Assembly: GCA_019240215.1 (NCBI GenBank) | Contig: JAFAYQ010000063.1 | Location: 62,001 to 126,000, forward strand | DNA length: 64,000 bases | DNA from: Actinomycetota bacterium | Lineage (GTDB): Bacteria; Actinomycetota; Actinomycetes; Streptosporangiales; Streptosporangiaceae | Direction: 5' to 3' | Part shown: piece after piece, positions 7,814-17,265 of the stretch | Layout: each line of letters begins with the position of its first letter | Numbering within the stretch: the stretch's first letter is position 1 | Notes under the pieces: generated by a model | Told to the model about the DNA's origin: nothing | Database searches by the model: none | Seen by the model: the letters and a program-made list of their open reading frames with translations, nothing else | Made by a program: the position numbers and the translations under genes

Positions 7814-8722
7814 ATGGCCACCCAATCGGCCGCCCCGGTCGCCTTCCCGGCTACCGCGGGCACGGCGGCCGGGGCGGCGCCCGGCCGGGTCCTGCGCCGG
7901 GTCAGCCACGTGCTGTACTACGTCGTCGCGATCGTCGCGGCCCTGCTGTTCCTGTTCCCGATGGTCTGGGCGCTGATCCGGTCGCTGCAGGGCAGCGTGG
8001 CCGACAACTCGGCGCCGACCCTCGGCTCGCTGGTCCACCTGACCCTGCACAACTACGGCAACCTGGTCAGCACCGGCACCAGCGTGTGGACCAACGCCGG
8101 CAACAGCCTGATCGTCGCGGTGGTGACCGCGATCCTGACCGCGGTGGTCGCCACCCTGGCCGGGTACGGGCTGTCCCGGCTGAAGTTCCCGGGCGCCGGC
8201 ATCGCGTTCGTGATCATCCTGGCCCCATTCATGGTGCCGTTCCAGGCCATGCTGACGTCCTTGTTCACGGTGCTGACGTGGCTGCACCTGACCAACAACC
8301 TGGTCGGGCTGATCCTCGTCTATACGACGTTCCAGCTGCCGTTCGCGACCTACATCATGCGCAACAGCTTCTCCACCATCCCCACCGAGGTGGAGGAGGC
8401 GGCCCTGATCGACGGGGCCTCGCATCTGGGCGTGCTCCGGCGGGTGATGGTGCCGCTGGTCCGGCCGGGCATCGTCACCGTCGTGCTGTTCGCGTTCTTC
8501 TTCGCCTGGAACGAGTTCCTGGCGGCGCTGATGCTGCTCACCACCAACGCGCGGATGACGCTGCCGGTGGCGCTGAACAACCTCGCCTCGGGCGCCTACG
8601 GGCAGGTTGACTTCGGCAAGCTCGACGCCGGCGCGGTCATCGCGATGGCCCCGTGTGTGGTGGTGTTCCTGATCCTGCAGCGTTACTACGTCAACGGCAT
8701 CACCGCCGGGGCGGGGAAGTAG
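7814..8722 (+). CDS. Sugar ABC transporter permease (MalG/UgpE type)
   Basis: A 302-residue partner permease with six predicted membrane spans, starting FLFPMVWALIRSLQG. The typical MalG EAA loop is present (EVEEAALIDGASHLGVLRRVMVPLVRPG, around residues 194-218), followed by FAFFFAWNEFLAALML, a family hallmark. The ATG is preceded by GAGGGGAG and lies 1 nt after the stop of the upstream permease gene. It forms a heterodimeric channel with that protein. Confidence 0.9.
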   Translation: MATQSAAPVAFPATAGTAAGAAPGRVLRRVSHVLYYVVAIVAALLFLFPMVWALIRSLQGSVADNSAPTLGSLVHLTLHNYGNLVSTGTSVWTNAGNSLIVAVVTAILTAVVATLAGYGLSRLKFPGAGIAFVIILAPFMVPFQAMLTSLFTVLTWLHLTNNLVGLILVYTTFQLPFATYIMRNSFSTIPTEVEEAALIDGASHLGVLRRVMVPLVRPGIVTVVLFAFFFAWNEFLAALMLLTTNARMTLPVALNNLASGAYGQVDFGKLDAGAVIAMAPCVVVFLILQRYYVNGITAGAGK

Positions 8723-8725
8723 CCG

Positions 8726-11251
8726 ATGACTGAACTGACCCTGACCGAGCTGGACAGCGGGAGCCTGGCGGCCGGGATCGACCCCGACCGCGGCGTGCTG
8801 CGGTCCGTGCGCGACACCGACGGCCCGCCCGGCCTGGACTATCTCGGCGGCCCGGCCCCGTTCCCCTCCGACCTCGGCACCGAGGAACTGTGGACCGGTG
8901 ACCTGGTGCTGCGGGTGTGGGACGGGCACGGCTGGCGGCTGGAGTCGACCGCCCGCTCGGCCGACATCCGCGCGGTCAGCCGGACCCCCGACGGCCGCAC
9001 CCAGATCAGCTACCTGGGCGAGTCGTCGGCCCCGGGCGGCCTGCGCGGGCTGGACGTCCGGCAGTGGCTGCAGCCCGGGCCGCAGGTCCTGCGCTGGACG
9101 ATCGAGATCACCAACCGGACCGCCGAGCGGGTCGAGGTCGGCGAGGTCGCGGTGCCGCTGGTGGCCAACACCGACCTGGCCGGCATCTTCGGCGGGCTGC
9201 CGCCGGCCGGGCGGGCCGGCGGTGAGCCCCAGCGGCGCTGGCACGAGGACCGGGTCCAGCAGTTCCTGCACGTGGGCGGGCACGGCTCCTACGTGCTGCT
9301 GCAGCGCCCGGCGGGCGACGGGCGGATCCTGGCCGTGGTGCCGAGCGGGGACACCGCGGTCGAGGCCGCCTACCAGATCGACCCGGGCCAGGGTAACCAG
9401 TGGAGCAACGTCTTCGAGGGCCCGTACTTCCTCGGGCTGCGGACCCGGGCCGCCCGGGCGGTGCACGGCTGGCTCGCCAACCGGGAGAAGCAGAACTACT
9501 ACCTGCACGGGCACACCTCGCTGGTGCTGGCGCCGGGTGCGGCGCAGACGTTCGGGTTCGAGCTGGCCCTGCTGGACGACGCCGACGGCTTGCCGGCGCG
9601 GCTGGTGGAGGCCGGCCAGATCGCGGTCGATGCGGCGCCCGGCTACACCGTCCCGCTCGGCCAGCGCATCACGGTCGCGGTCAGCTGCACCCACCCGCCC
9701 CGGCTGACGTCGGAGTCGGCCAAGGTGACGATCACCCCGCTGGCCGCCCCGGCCGGGACCGGCGACGCCCGGGTCCACCGGTACGCGCTGGACTTCGGGT
9801 CGACCGGGCAGAAGGCGGTCAAGGTCAGCTACGGCGACGGCCGCTGGACCCGGCTGCTCTGCTACGTCACCCCGCCCGCGGCCGACCTGCTGCGCGACCG
9901 GGCCGCGTTCATCGCCGGTGAGCAGCTGTACGACAACCCGGACGACCGGTTCGGGCGGCACCACGCCTTCCTGCCCTACGACGACCAGCTCCAGCAGGTC
10001 TACACCGACAGCGAGGAATGCTGGCAGGTCGGCGGGTCGGACGAATACGGGCTGCCGGTCGCGATGTTCCTGGCCGAGAAGAACGCGCGCCAGCCGGAGC
10101 CGGACGAGATCGCGGCGCTGGAGACCTACATCGACGACTGGCTGCTGGGCACCCTGCAGGACCCGGCCACGCTCGAGGTCCGGCGTGGCCTGTACTTCCG
10201 GGAGCCGGAGCTGCCGTCCCGCGACGGCCACGAGTGGACGGAGGCCGAAAGCCGCGACACCCAGCGGTTCAACAACTACCCGCTGGTCGCGAACATCTAC
10301 CACGCCATGTACCGGGTGGCCCGCGACCACTCGGCCACCCGCGCCCACTCGGCCGCCGGCTACCTGACGCTGGCCTGGCGGACCGCGGTTCTCGGGTTCG
10401 GGCGGGGCCTGCTGGTGGGGGCGGGTGCCCCGGCCGGAGCCGGTCTCTACAGCCTGCTGGAAGACCTGGCCGGCGCCGACCCGGACGGCTACGTGGCGCT
10501 CGACGCTCACCTGCGGGCGTTCGCCGACCTGGCCGCCCGCGACCCCTACCCGTACGGGTCGGAGCTGTACGTCGACCAGACCGCCCACAGCCAGGTCTAC
10601 CTGGCCCTGGACCGGTACGGGCCGGAGGCGCCGCTGGACCGGTGCATCCGGGTCACCCGGGCCATGCGCTGGGGCTTCCAGCCGTCCTGGTTCCGGTACG
10701 GCAACGAGCAGCGCGGCTCGGTCTGCTGCTGGTACGGCACCCCGCAGAACTCGGAGATCCTGCTCCGGGCCTACCGCCGGACCGGCGACCCGCGGCTGGT
10801 CAAGCTGGCCACGGCCGGCCTGGCCAGCTTCCTGACCTCGGTCCGGGCCAGCGGCGCGGCCCGCGGCTGGTTCACCTGGTGGCCGGACCGGACCGGGTTC
10901 GACTCCCGCTCGCTCGACACCGACCTCGGCTTGTACGGCTACCTGCGGGCGGCCGCCGCCTACGTGCTGACCGAGCCGACGTTCGGGCTGACCGGCTATA
11001 TGTGCGCGGCCCGGCCGGGGCCGGACGGGTCGATCGAGGTCGAGCCGGCCAACGGCGTCGACGACACCATCCACTTCTGCGACCACGACCTGTCGGTCTA
11101 CGCCACCGCCCCGATCCGGCGGGCCCGCTTCCACCCGGCCGGCCGGGTGCTGGAGCTGGAGGTCGCGCCGTCCCGGCACAGCGGGCAGCAGCCCGCCGCC
11201 CGGCTCGAGGGCGCCCCGGCCGAGCTGCGGCTGCAGGTACTGGCGGAGTGA
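8726..11251 (+). CDS. Large putative glycosidase resembling DUF5695 proteins
   Basis: An 841-residue protein without signal peptide. The N-terminal half (to about residue 330) is beta-rich, like the super-sandwich domains of glycoside hydrolases. The second half is helical with paired aromatic/acidic motifs (DDRFGRHHAFLPYDDQ, VGGSDEYGLPVAMFLAEKN, RFNNYPLVANIYHAMYRVA, WFRYGNEQRGSVCCWYG), typical of an (alpha/alpha)6 toroid. From memory these motifs resemble the DUF5695 family; I could not verify this. Candidate catalytic acids lie in DSEECW and GGSDEYG. Fourth structural gene after the transporter genes, so it likely processes the same imported glycan. The ATG follows GGGGAAG. Confidence 0.6.
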   Translation: MTELTLTELDSGSLAAGIDPDRGVLRSVRDTDGPPGLDYLGGPAPFPSDLGTEELWTGDLVLRVWDGHGWRLESTARSADIRAVSRTPDGRTQISYLGESSAPGGLRGLDVRQWLQPGPQVLRWTIEITNRTAERVEVGEVAVPLVANTDLAGIFGGLPPAGRAGGEPQRRWHEDRVQQFLHVGGHGSYVLLQRPAGDGRILAVVPSGDTAVEAAYQIDPGQGNQWSNVFEGPYFLGLRTRAARAVHGWLANREKQNYYLHGHTSLVLAPGAAQTFGFELALLDDADGLPARLVEAGQIAVDAAPGYTVPLGQRITVAVSCTHPPRLTSESAKVTITPLAAPAGTGDARVHRYALDFGSTGQKAVKVSYGDGRWTRLLCYVTPPAADLLRDRAAFIAGEQLYDNPDDRFGRHHAFLPYDDQLQQVYTDSEECWQVGGSDEYGLPVAMFLAEKNARQPEPDEIAALETYIDDWLLGTLQDPATLEVRRGLYFREPELPSRDGHEWTEAESRDTQRFNNYPLVANIYHAMYRVARDHSATRAHSAAGYLTLAWRTAVLGFGRGLLVGAGAPAGAGLYSLLEDLAGADPDGYVALDAHLRAFADLAARDPYPYGSELYVDQTAHSQVYLALDRYGPEAPLDRCIRVTRAMRWGFQPSWFRYGNEQRGSVCCWYGTPQNSEILLRAYRRTGDPRLVKLATAGLASFLTSVRASGAARGWFTWWPDRTGFDSRSLDTDLGLYGYLRAAAAYVLTEPTFGLTGYMCAARPGPDGSIEVEPANGVDDTIHFCDHDLSVYATAPIRRARFHPAGRVLELEVAPSRHSGQQPAARLEGAPAELRLQVLAE

Positions 11252-13443
11252 CCGCCGGTCCAGTCGTCCTCCGGTCGGGTGACGGGAGCGAGCTGCGGGC
11301 CGGCCCCGATGGGCTGACGCTGACCCGGGACGGTGTGGCGGTCCTGCGCAGTCCCCGGCCGGCCCGGATCGCGCTGTGGCCGGCCCCGGATGGCGGCGGT
11401 GAGCTGGCGGCCGGCTACGACCAGGTCCAGCTGCGGTCCAACCGGCTGACCGGCCGGGCGGTGCTACGGGCGGCCGGGGCCCGGTTCGAGATCGACGACG
11501 TGTTCAGCTGGGCCGGGGCCGGCCTGCAGCTGCAGCGTCAGGTCCGGGTCCGGCTCGATGATCATTTTGAAAGGGCGCCGACGGGGTTCGCGTCCTGGTT
11601 CGGCTGGGCGCTGACGGCGGCGGCGCCCCGGTGGCTGCTACCCGGTGCCGTCTACGACCGGAACGAGTACGCCCCCGCCTACGCGATCGGCGCGAACCTG
11701 GCCGGCGCCGGAGGTGGCGGGCCGGGCGCCGAACCGGTGCTGGTCCGGGAAGACCGGCTGGCGCTGCCCTTCGCAGCTGCCTACGACTCCAACGCCAGAT
11801 TGGCCTTTTATCTGAATAATGAACGCCCCCACGGGGGGACCGTCACCGCCGACGACCTGGCCCCGGCCGTGATTTCCGACCGGCTCCGGTTCGGCTCGTT
11901 CGGCGACCTGAGCGCGGGTGAGCTCGGCTACTGCTACCCGGGCACCGAGGGAACGGTCAGCTACCCGCCGATGTGGACCACCGGCATCGGCAACGCCCAG
12001 GCCGACTCCCCGGTCAACCCGTTCCCCGACCTCGGCGACCACCCGGAGCTGACCGGGCCGCGGGCGGGCACACCCGCCGAAGCGGCCGGCGGTCCCTGGC
12101 GGGGCGCGGGCTGGGCCCGCCGCTACCACCCGGTGGCCGACGGCGCCGGCCACGGCTACACCCTGCTCACGGTGACCACCCCGGCCGCCTCGTTCCCGGA
12201 GTTCGTGCGCCGGGTCTGGCGGTTCGGCTGGCAGCGGCACCGGCCGGCCGTCCGCCGCGTGGACCTGGCCGCGGTCGAACGGGTCAGCCTGGACCTGCTG
12301 GCCGCCGCGGTCGTCACCGACGGCACCGAGGACGCGCCGATCGGCGTCCCGACCTGGATCGACGTGTTCACCGGGCGGCCCGGGCACCTCCAGGACACGC
12401 TGAGCGTGGGCTTCGTGGGGCGCAACCTGGAGGTCGCGGCCACGCTGCTGCGGGCGGCGGCCCGGCACCGGCGGCCGGACTGGGAACGGCTGGCGGCCAC
12501 CATGATCGATTCCTGGCTGGCCGCCGCCGGGGGCGACGAAGGCCTCTGCCACACCGAGTGGGACCGGTCCCGGCGGGGCTGGGTGGACAGCGGCCAGCCG
12601 GGGGTGGTCTACCTGCGGGACCAGTCCGAGGCCCGGACCGCGGTGCTGGCGGTGGCGGCCGGCCGTCCGTCGCCGCGCTGGCTGGACTGGTGCCGGGCCT
12701 ACGCCCGCTGGCTGGCCGACCACGTCAGCCCGGACGGCTCGGTGGGCCGGTCCTATTACCTGGACGGGCGGCCGGCCGACCCGTCGGTCAACGACGGCAT
12801 CCACACCGCCGCCTTCCTGGCCCGGCTGGCGGCCGTCACCGGTGACCCCGCCCCGGTCGAGCTGGCCGAGCGGATCGCCGGATACTACTGGGACACGTTC
12901 CACGCGGGCGGGGTGTTCGCCGGCGGCACGCTAGACAACCCCAACTGCTGCGACCGCGAGGCAGCCACCCTCGCCCTCGACGCCTACCTGGCGGTGCACG
13001 CGGCCACCGGCGACCCCCGCTGGCTGGCGGCGGCCCAGCTGGCGGCCGACTTCTGCGAGACCTGGATCGTCGGCTGGGACGTGCCGATGGCGGCCGTGGA
13101 CGCGGTCGGTCAGCCGTTCTTCGACCCGGCCGCCGGGGCGACCGGGCTGGGGCTGATCACGCTGGGCTTCTCGGCGGTCGACACTTACCTGGCCCGGCAC
13201 GTCGGCGACTTTCACCGCCTGGCCGAGCTGACCGGCGACCGCCACTACGCGGACGTGGCGGAGTTGCTGCTGCACAACACCAAGCAGATGGTGCAACTGG
13301 CCGGCGAGTACGGCTACACCAGGCCCGGCGACCAGATCGAGCACTGGTCGATCGGCCGCGGCCGCGGTTACGGGCTCAACTCCGGCTGGCTGCCGTGGGT
13401 GGCCACCGCGCACGTGCTGAGCATCTGGGACGGAGCGAAATGA
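11248..13443 (+). CDS. Uncharacterised six-hairpin-type protein, putative glycosidase
   Basis: A 731-residue protein beginning with a GTG that overlaps the previous stop (GTGA). The N-terminal about 270 residues are beta-rich (LTRDGVAVLRSPRPARIALWP, FEIDDVFSWAGAGL). After residue about 330 helical hairpins follow: SVGFVGRNLEVAATLLRAAARH, WDRSRRGWVDSG, YLDGRPADPSVNDGIH, NPNCCDREAATLALDAYLAVH. This pattern fits an (alpha/alpha)6 barrel of the GH88/GH105/GH127 superfamily, but I recognise no specific family. Several Asp/Glu (WVDSG, VNDGIH, CDREA) could be catalytic. No signal peptide, so the protein is intracellular. Its place in a GH127 operon suggests action on another linkage of the same glycan. 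Confidence 0.55.
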   Translation: MTAGPVVLRSGDGSELRAGPDGLTLTRDGVAVLRSPRPARIALWPAPDGGGELAAGYDQVQLRSNRLTGRAVLRAAGARFEIDDVFSWAGAGLQLQRQVRVRLDDHFERAPTGFASWFGWALTAAAPRWLLPGAVYDRNEYAPAYAIGANLAGAGGGGPGAEPVLVREDRLALPFAAAYDSNARLAFYLNNERPHGGTVTADDLAPAVISDRLRFGSFGDLSAGELGYCYPGTEGTVSYPPMWTTGIGNAQADSPVNPFPDLGDHPELTGPRAGTPAEAAGGPWRGAGWARRYHPVADGAGHGYTLLTVTTPAASFPEFVRRVWRFGWQRHRPAVRRVDLAAVERVSLDLLAAAVVTDGTEDAPIGVPTWIDVFTGRPGHLQDTLSVGFVGRNLEVAATLLRAAARHRRPDWERLAATMIDSWLAAAGGDEGLCHTEWDRSRRGWVDSGQPGVVYLRDQSEARTAVLAVAAGRPSPRWLDWCRAYARWLADHVSPDGSVGRSYYLDGRPADPSVNDGIHTAAFLARLAAVTGDPAPVELAERIAGYYWDTFHAGGVFAGGTLDNPNCCDREAATLALDAYLAVHAATGDPRWLAAAQLAADFCETWIVGWDVPMAAVDAVGQPFFDPAAGATGLGLITLGFSAVDTYLARHVGDFHRLAELTGDRHYADVAELLLHNTKQMVQLAGEYGYTRPGDQIEHWSIGRGRGYGLNSGWLPWVATAHVLSIWDGAK

Positions 13444-15713
13444 CGATGAAGTACCCGGACCCGGCCGGCCTCAAGCTGTACGACCGGGCCGGCCCGTGGA
13501 CGCTGATGGCCAGGACCGAGCTGGACGGCCACGGCCAGGTCGCGGTGCTGGAGGACCTGACCCGCCCGGACGGGCCGATCATGTACCTGGCGGGCGGCGG
13601 ACCGCTGCTAGTGCTGCCGAAGACGCTGGCGGCGACGGCCGAGCCCGCCACCGGCCTCTACCGGGGTCACACCCTGGCCGAGGTGCTCGGCGACGTCGAC
13701 CTGCTGCGCAACGAGTTCCTGGCCGGCGGCCACGAGCCAACCTGGGCGGAGGTCGCGGCCGCGTTCCCGCCGATCCGCCGGGCCGTCGTGGAAACCGGTT
13801 CGGTGCGCAGCAACCCGCACACGTTCGTGGGCACCCCGCAGACCATCGACACGATCCCGGTCTACTACGGCCGCGAGTACGGCCACCGGCTCAACCCGCT
13901 GGCCCTGACCCCGGAGCTGGCGCCCGCCATCGACGGCGAGTACGTGGAGGAGGGCATCGTCGGCGGCTGGCTGCCGGCCGTGCGCACCGTGTACCCGGTC
14001 GCGGCCGGGGTTGGCTGGGACGCCACCCTGTTCGCCGGGGTACATACCCGCAACCTGTTCCAGCAGCCGACCTTCCACCGGTACCTGCGGATCGCCGGCG
14101 GGGCGGTGGACCGGGCGCTGTACTTCAACTCGTACCTGCCGTACCCGCTGGACGGCAATTGCGACGCCGCCCAGTTCTACCGGGAACTGTTCGACCTGCA
14201 CTCTTTCTGGGGAAAGGCGGTCACCGGGCCGGTGCAGACCGCGCTGCCGCTGGCGTGGCTGCCCGATTTCGTCCGGCACGCGTTCGCGCTCGAGGCGATC
14301 ACCCGGGTGGGCGACCACCCGCGCTACGGCACCGTCACCAAGGACTACGGCGGCGGTGAGCACGACGGCTTCCAGGACGTCTTCAACACCAGCGTGAGCT
14401 CGGCGACCGAGTGGGGCCGGTACCAGACAGCACGGTCCGCTATCGACAACTACTTCACCGAGTTCGTCCGCGACGACGGCTCGATCGACTACCGGGGGCC
14501 GGAGATCGGCCAGTACGGCCGGATGCTGAGCACCCTCAGCCAGTACGCCGAATACTCCGGCGACTACGAGGTCTTCGACCGTTACACGGGCAGGATCGCG
14601 GCCATCGTGCAGATCCTCGCCACCCGGCTGGCCACCGCCCGAGCGCGGCCCGCGGCCGACCCGAGCCACGGCCTGATCCGCGGCCGCCAGGAGGCCGACA
14701 CCAGCTTCCTCACCGCCGACGTGGCCGTGCACGACTACGAGCAGCCGTACTGGAACAACAGCGCGCTCAGCTGGCGCGGGTTCCGCGACCTGAGCCGGGT
14801 GTGGCGGCACCTGGGCACCCAGCGAAACGACGCCGGCCTGAGGCGGGCGGCCGACGACCTGGCGGCCAGCGCCAGCCGGCTCCGGCGGGACCTGGACCGG
14901 GCGGTCGAGCGGTCGCTGCGCACCGGCCGTGACCTGTCCTACCTGCCTCCCTACGCCGGGGGCACGAAGTACCACATCGACTCGCCCTACCGCGCCACCC
15001 CCGAATCGTTCGACGACAACCGGGTCTGGACCGAGTTCATGGGCAGCGGGGTGATCGGCCGGCCCACGCTCGACGTCATCGTCGCCTACCAGGCCGCCCA
15101 CCACGGATCGAACCTCGGCATCATGACCAACCGCAAGCACATCGTGGTGTTCCTCGCCCACGGTGCGGGCTACGGGTTCCTCCAGCACGACCTGATCGAG
15201 TCGTTCCTGCTCCTCTACTGGTCGCTGCTCGCGCACGGTTACACCCGCGGGACCTGGACCGCGTTCGAGTGCGTGGACCTGGACCGGCAGCGCGCCGAGC
15301 ACACGCCGTTCGCGGCCGCCGCCCAGCTGGTGGTGGCCCCGCTGACCAAGTGGATGCTGGTGTTCGAGGACCCCGGCGACGACAGCGTCTGGCTGGCCAA
15401 GGCGACGCCGCGGGACTGGCTGGCGGCCGGCCAGCGGATCGAGGCCCGAGGGGTGCCGACCCGCTACGGCACCGTCGGCTACACGATCACCTCCCGGCTG
15501 GACGACCGGCGGGTCGAGGCCGAGGTCGAGGTGGACCCGAACGGGGCCCGTGACCCGTCCGCCTTCCGGCTCCGGCTGCGGACACCCGAGCGGCGGGAGG
15601 TCACCGAGGTCGAGATCGACGGCGCCCGGTGGACCGGTTTCGACGCCGACCGCGAGTACGTCACGCTGCCCGGCTTCGGCGGGACGTACGCCGTCACCGT
15701 CTACTACGCCTGA
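13440..15713 (+). CDS. Uncharacterised large putative glycoside hydrolase, last gene of the operon
   Basis: A 757-residue protein whose ATG overlaps the preceding stop (ATGA) with GGAG upstream. The N-terminal beta-rich part runs to about residue 260. The helical middle contains DYGGGEHDGFQDVFNTS, DDGSIDYRGPEIGQYGRMLS, YWNNSALSWRGFRDLSRVW and SPYRATPESFDDNRVW, with HHGSNLGIMTNRKHIVVFLAHG further on; the end returns to beta strands. The order suggests beta-sandwich, (alpha/alpha)6 barrel, beta-sandwich, as in several glycosidase clans. I do not recognise the family. The absence of a signal peptide, and the operon, point to intracellular glycan breakdown. The 3' end overlaps the convergent GGDEF gene by 10 bases. 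Confidence 0.55.
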   Translation: MTMKYPDPAGLKLYDRAGPWTLMARTELDGHGQVAVLEDLTRPDGPIMYLAGGGPLLVLPKTLAATAEPATGLYRGHTLAEVLGDVDLLRNEFLAGGHEPTWAEVAAAFPPIRRAVVETGSVRSNPHTFVGTPQTIDTIPVYYGREYGHRLNPLALTPELAPAIDGEYVEEGIVGGWLPAVRTVYPVAAGVGWDATLFAGVHTRNLFQQPTFHRYLRIAGGAVDRALYFNSYLPYPLDGNCDAAQFYRELFDLHSFWGKAVTGPVQTALPLAWLPDFVRHAFALEAITRVGDHPRYGTVTKDYGGGEHDGFQDVFNTSVSSATEWGRYQTARSAIDNYFTEFVRDDGSIDYRGPEIGQYGRMLSTLSQYAEYSGDYEVFDRYTGRIAAIVQILATRLATARARPAADPSHGLIRGRQEADTSFLTADVAVHDYEQPYWNNSALSWRGFRDLSRVWRHLGTQRNDAGLRRAADDLAASASRLRRDLDRAVERSLRTGRDLSYLPPYAGGTKYHIDSPYRATPESFDDNRVWTEFMGSGVIGRPTLDVIVAYQAAHHGSNLGIMTNRKHIVVFLAHGAGYGFLQHDLIESFLLLYWSLLAHGYTRGTWTAFECVDLDRQRAEHTPFAAAAQLVVAPLTKWMLVFEDPGDDSVWLAKATPRDWLAAGQRIEARGVPTRYGTVGYTITSRLDDRRVEAEVEVDPNGARDPSAFRLRLRTPERREVTEVEIDGARWTGFDADREYVTLPGFGGTYAVTVYYA

Positions 15714-17137
15714 GAGCCCGGGTCCGGGGCCCGGCCCGGCGATAAGTGGCCGGCGGCCAGCTGCCACTGGCCGCGGCCGCTCGCCTTGGCCGTGTAGAGG
15801 GCCTGGTCGGCGGCGGCCAGGATCGAGTCGGCGCTGTCGTCCGGGCCGGACAGGGCGACCCCGATCGACAGCGACGGCACCACCGGCTCGCCGCCCAGGT
15901 CGACCGGGCGGCGGATCGTCCGCATCACCCGCTCGGCCAGCGCGGTCGCCTTGGTGTTGGTCGGCATCGGGTAGGCGACCAGCACGAACTCGTCGCCGCC
16001 GAACCGGCCGACGATGTCCCGGTGCCGGGCGGTGGAGGCCAGGTTGCGCCCGATCTCGGTCAGCAGCTGGTCGCCGGCCGCGTGCCCGAGGGTGTCGTTG
16101 ATCTCCTTGAAGTGGTCGACGTCGCAGTACAGCACCGCCACCCGGCGCCTGGTCTTCTCCGCGTCCCCCAGCACCTCGGTGAGCCGGTCGAGCACCAGCG
16201 CCCGGTTGGGCAGCCCGGTCAGCTGGTCGTGGGTGGCGGCGTGGGCGAACTGGGCCTGCATGGAGCGCAGCAGCGTGATGTCCTCGATCTGGGTCAGGAT
16301 CAGCCTCGGGCCGGAGCGGACGCCGCCCGTCAGCGACGTGCGGTTGACCCGGCCCCACACCTCGCTGCCGTCGGGCCGGGTGAAGTGCACCTCGTACTGG
16401 TCGCCGTCGCCCTCGGCGGCGTCGGGGGCCAGCTCGGCGGCCGGGCGGCCGACCAGTTCGGGGGCGCCGCGGCCGAGCAGCTGCTCGCAGGCGGCGTTGA
16501 CCCGGGTGACCTCCTGGTCCTCGGTCAGCAGGGCGATCGCGATCGGCGAGCAGTCGAACATCGCCCGGAACAGCTGCTCGGAGTCGGCCACCAGCGTGTG
16601 CTGCCGGGAGTGCTCGATGGCGAGCGCGGCGTGGGCGGCGAACTGTTCCAGCAGCCGCCGCTTGGCCGGCCCCGGCCGCCGCCCGTCGGCCGGGATGTCG
16701 ACGCTGAGGGTGCCGATCAGCGTCTGGTCGGCGGCGTAGAGCGGCGCCAGCAGGATGTCCTCGGGGTGCCAGGCGTCGGGTTCGTCGCCCGGCGGCCCCG
16801 GCGGCGACCAGCCCGCCACCGAGCGCGACAGCCCGTTGTCGTTCCGATGGTCGAGGAAACGGAGTTCGCCCCAGGCCTCACAGCCGGCCAGCAGTCGCCG
16901 GAAGTTCTCCAGTGGCGTCCGGGTGCCGAGCAGCGCCTGCCCGACCTCGTCCGGGCCGGCCACGGCGGCGACCTCGCACATCTCGCCGGGCTGGCACAGG
17001 TTGACCACGGCCGCGCCGAAGCCCAGCTGGTCGACGACCGCCTGGGCCACCACCTGCAGGGTTTCCCGCAGGTCGAGGCTCGCGGTTATGCGCCGGGCCA
17101 ACTGGGCCAGCAGCTCAGCGGCCTGGGTCTCACTCAT
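15704..17137 (-). CDS. GAF-PAS-GGDEF diguanylate cyclase
   Basis: A 477-residue soluble signalling protein that should make cyclic di-GMP from two GTP. A GAF domain spans about residues 10-175, a PAS domain about 185-300 (LFRAMFDCSPIAIALLTEDQEVTRVNAACEQL broken by loops), and the GGDEF domain about 310-465. The catalytic signature is intact at 380-384 (RFGGDEFVLVAY). An inhibitory I-site RxxD is present at 371-374 (RHRD), exactly five residues before GGDEF, so product inhibition is expected. The conserved start DQLTGLPNRAL and the metal-binding CDVDHFKEIND are visible. There is no EAL domain or membrane anchor. It is a single gene, convergent with the glycan operon. Confidence 0.93.
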   Translation of the reverse strand: MSETQAAELLAQLARRITASLDLRETLQVVAQAVVDQLGFGAAVVNLCQPGEMCEVAAVAGPDEVGQALLGTRTPLENFRRLLAGCEAWGELRFLDHRNDNGLSRSVAGWSPPGPPGDEPDAWHPEDILLAPLYAADQTLIGTLSVDIPADGRRPGPAKRRLLEQFAAHAALAIEHSRQHTLVADSEQLFRAMFDCSPIAIALLTEDQEVTRVNAACEQLLGRGAPELVGRPAAELAPDAAEGDGDQYEVHFTRPDGSEVWGRVNRTSLTGGVRSGPRLILTQIEDITLLRSMQAQFAHAATHDQLTGLPNRALVLDRLTEVLGDAEKTRRRVAVLYCDVDHFKEINDTLGHAAGDQLLTEIGRNLASTARHRDIVGRFGGDEFVLVAYPMPTNTKATALAERVMRTIRRPVDLGGEPVVPSLSIGVALSGPDDSADSILAAADQALYTAKASGRGQWQLAAGHLSPGRAPDPGSQA

Positions 17138-17241
17138 CCCGGCTGCCCCCGTGACCCGCCCGTCCGAACGATGGCAGCCATGATCTCAGAACTAACAGGC
17201 GGTTGCCAACCGGCTACGCCCGTGTTGGGCCCGGGCCGGGT

Positions 17242-17263
17242 GGCCGGCCCTGGTGGGCCGGCC
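17242..17263 (-). terminator. GC-rich hairpin terminator after the beta-helix gene
   Basis: A perfect 9-bp stem GGCCGGCCC/GGGCCGGCC with a TGGT loop begins 3 nt after the stop codon of the minus-strand beta-helix gene. No U-tract follows, which is common for actinobacterial terminators. Confidence 0.55.
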
Positions 17264-17265
17264 GG

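Noticed and set aside
7628-11179. Very long open frame (over 1100 codons) on the minus strand under the sugar permease and glycosidase genes
   Set aside because: Its translation is Gly/Arg/Pro/Gln/Val-rich without domains and it lies antisense to genes with clear homology and coupled starts; typical of high-GC antisense frames.
13608-16358. Long minus-strand frame across the last glycan gene and the GGDEF gene
   Set aside because: Low-complexity Arg/Gly/Asp translation, different frame from the GGDEF gene, no start signal.
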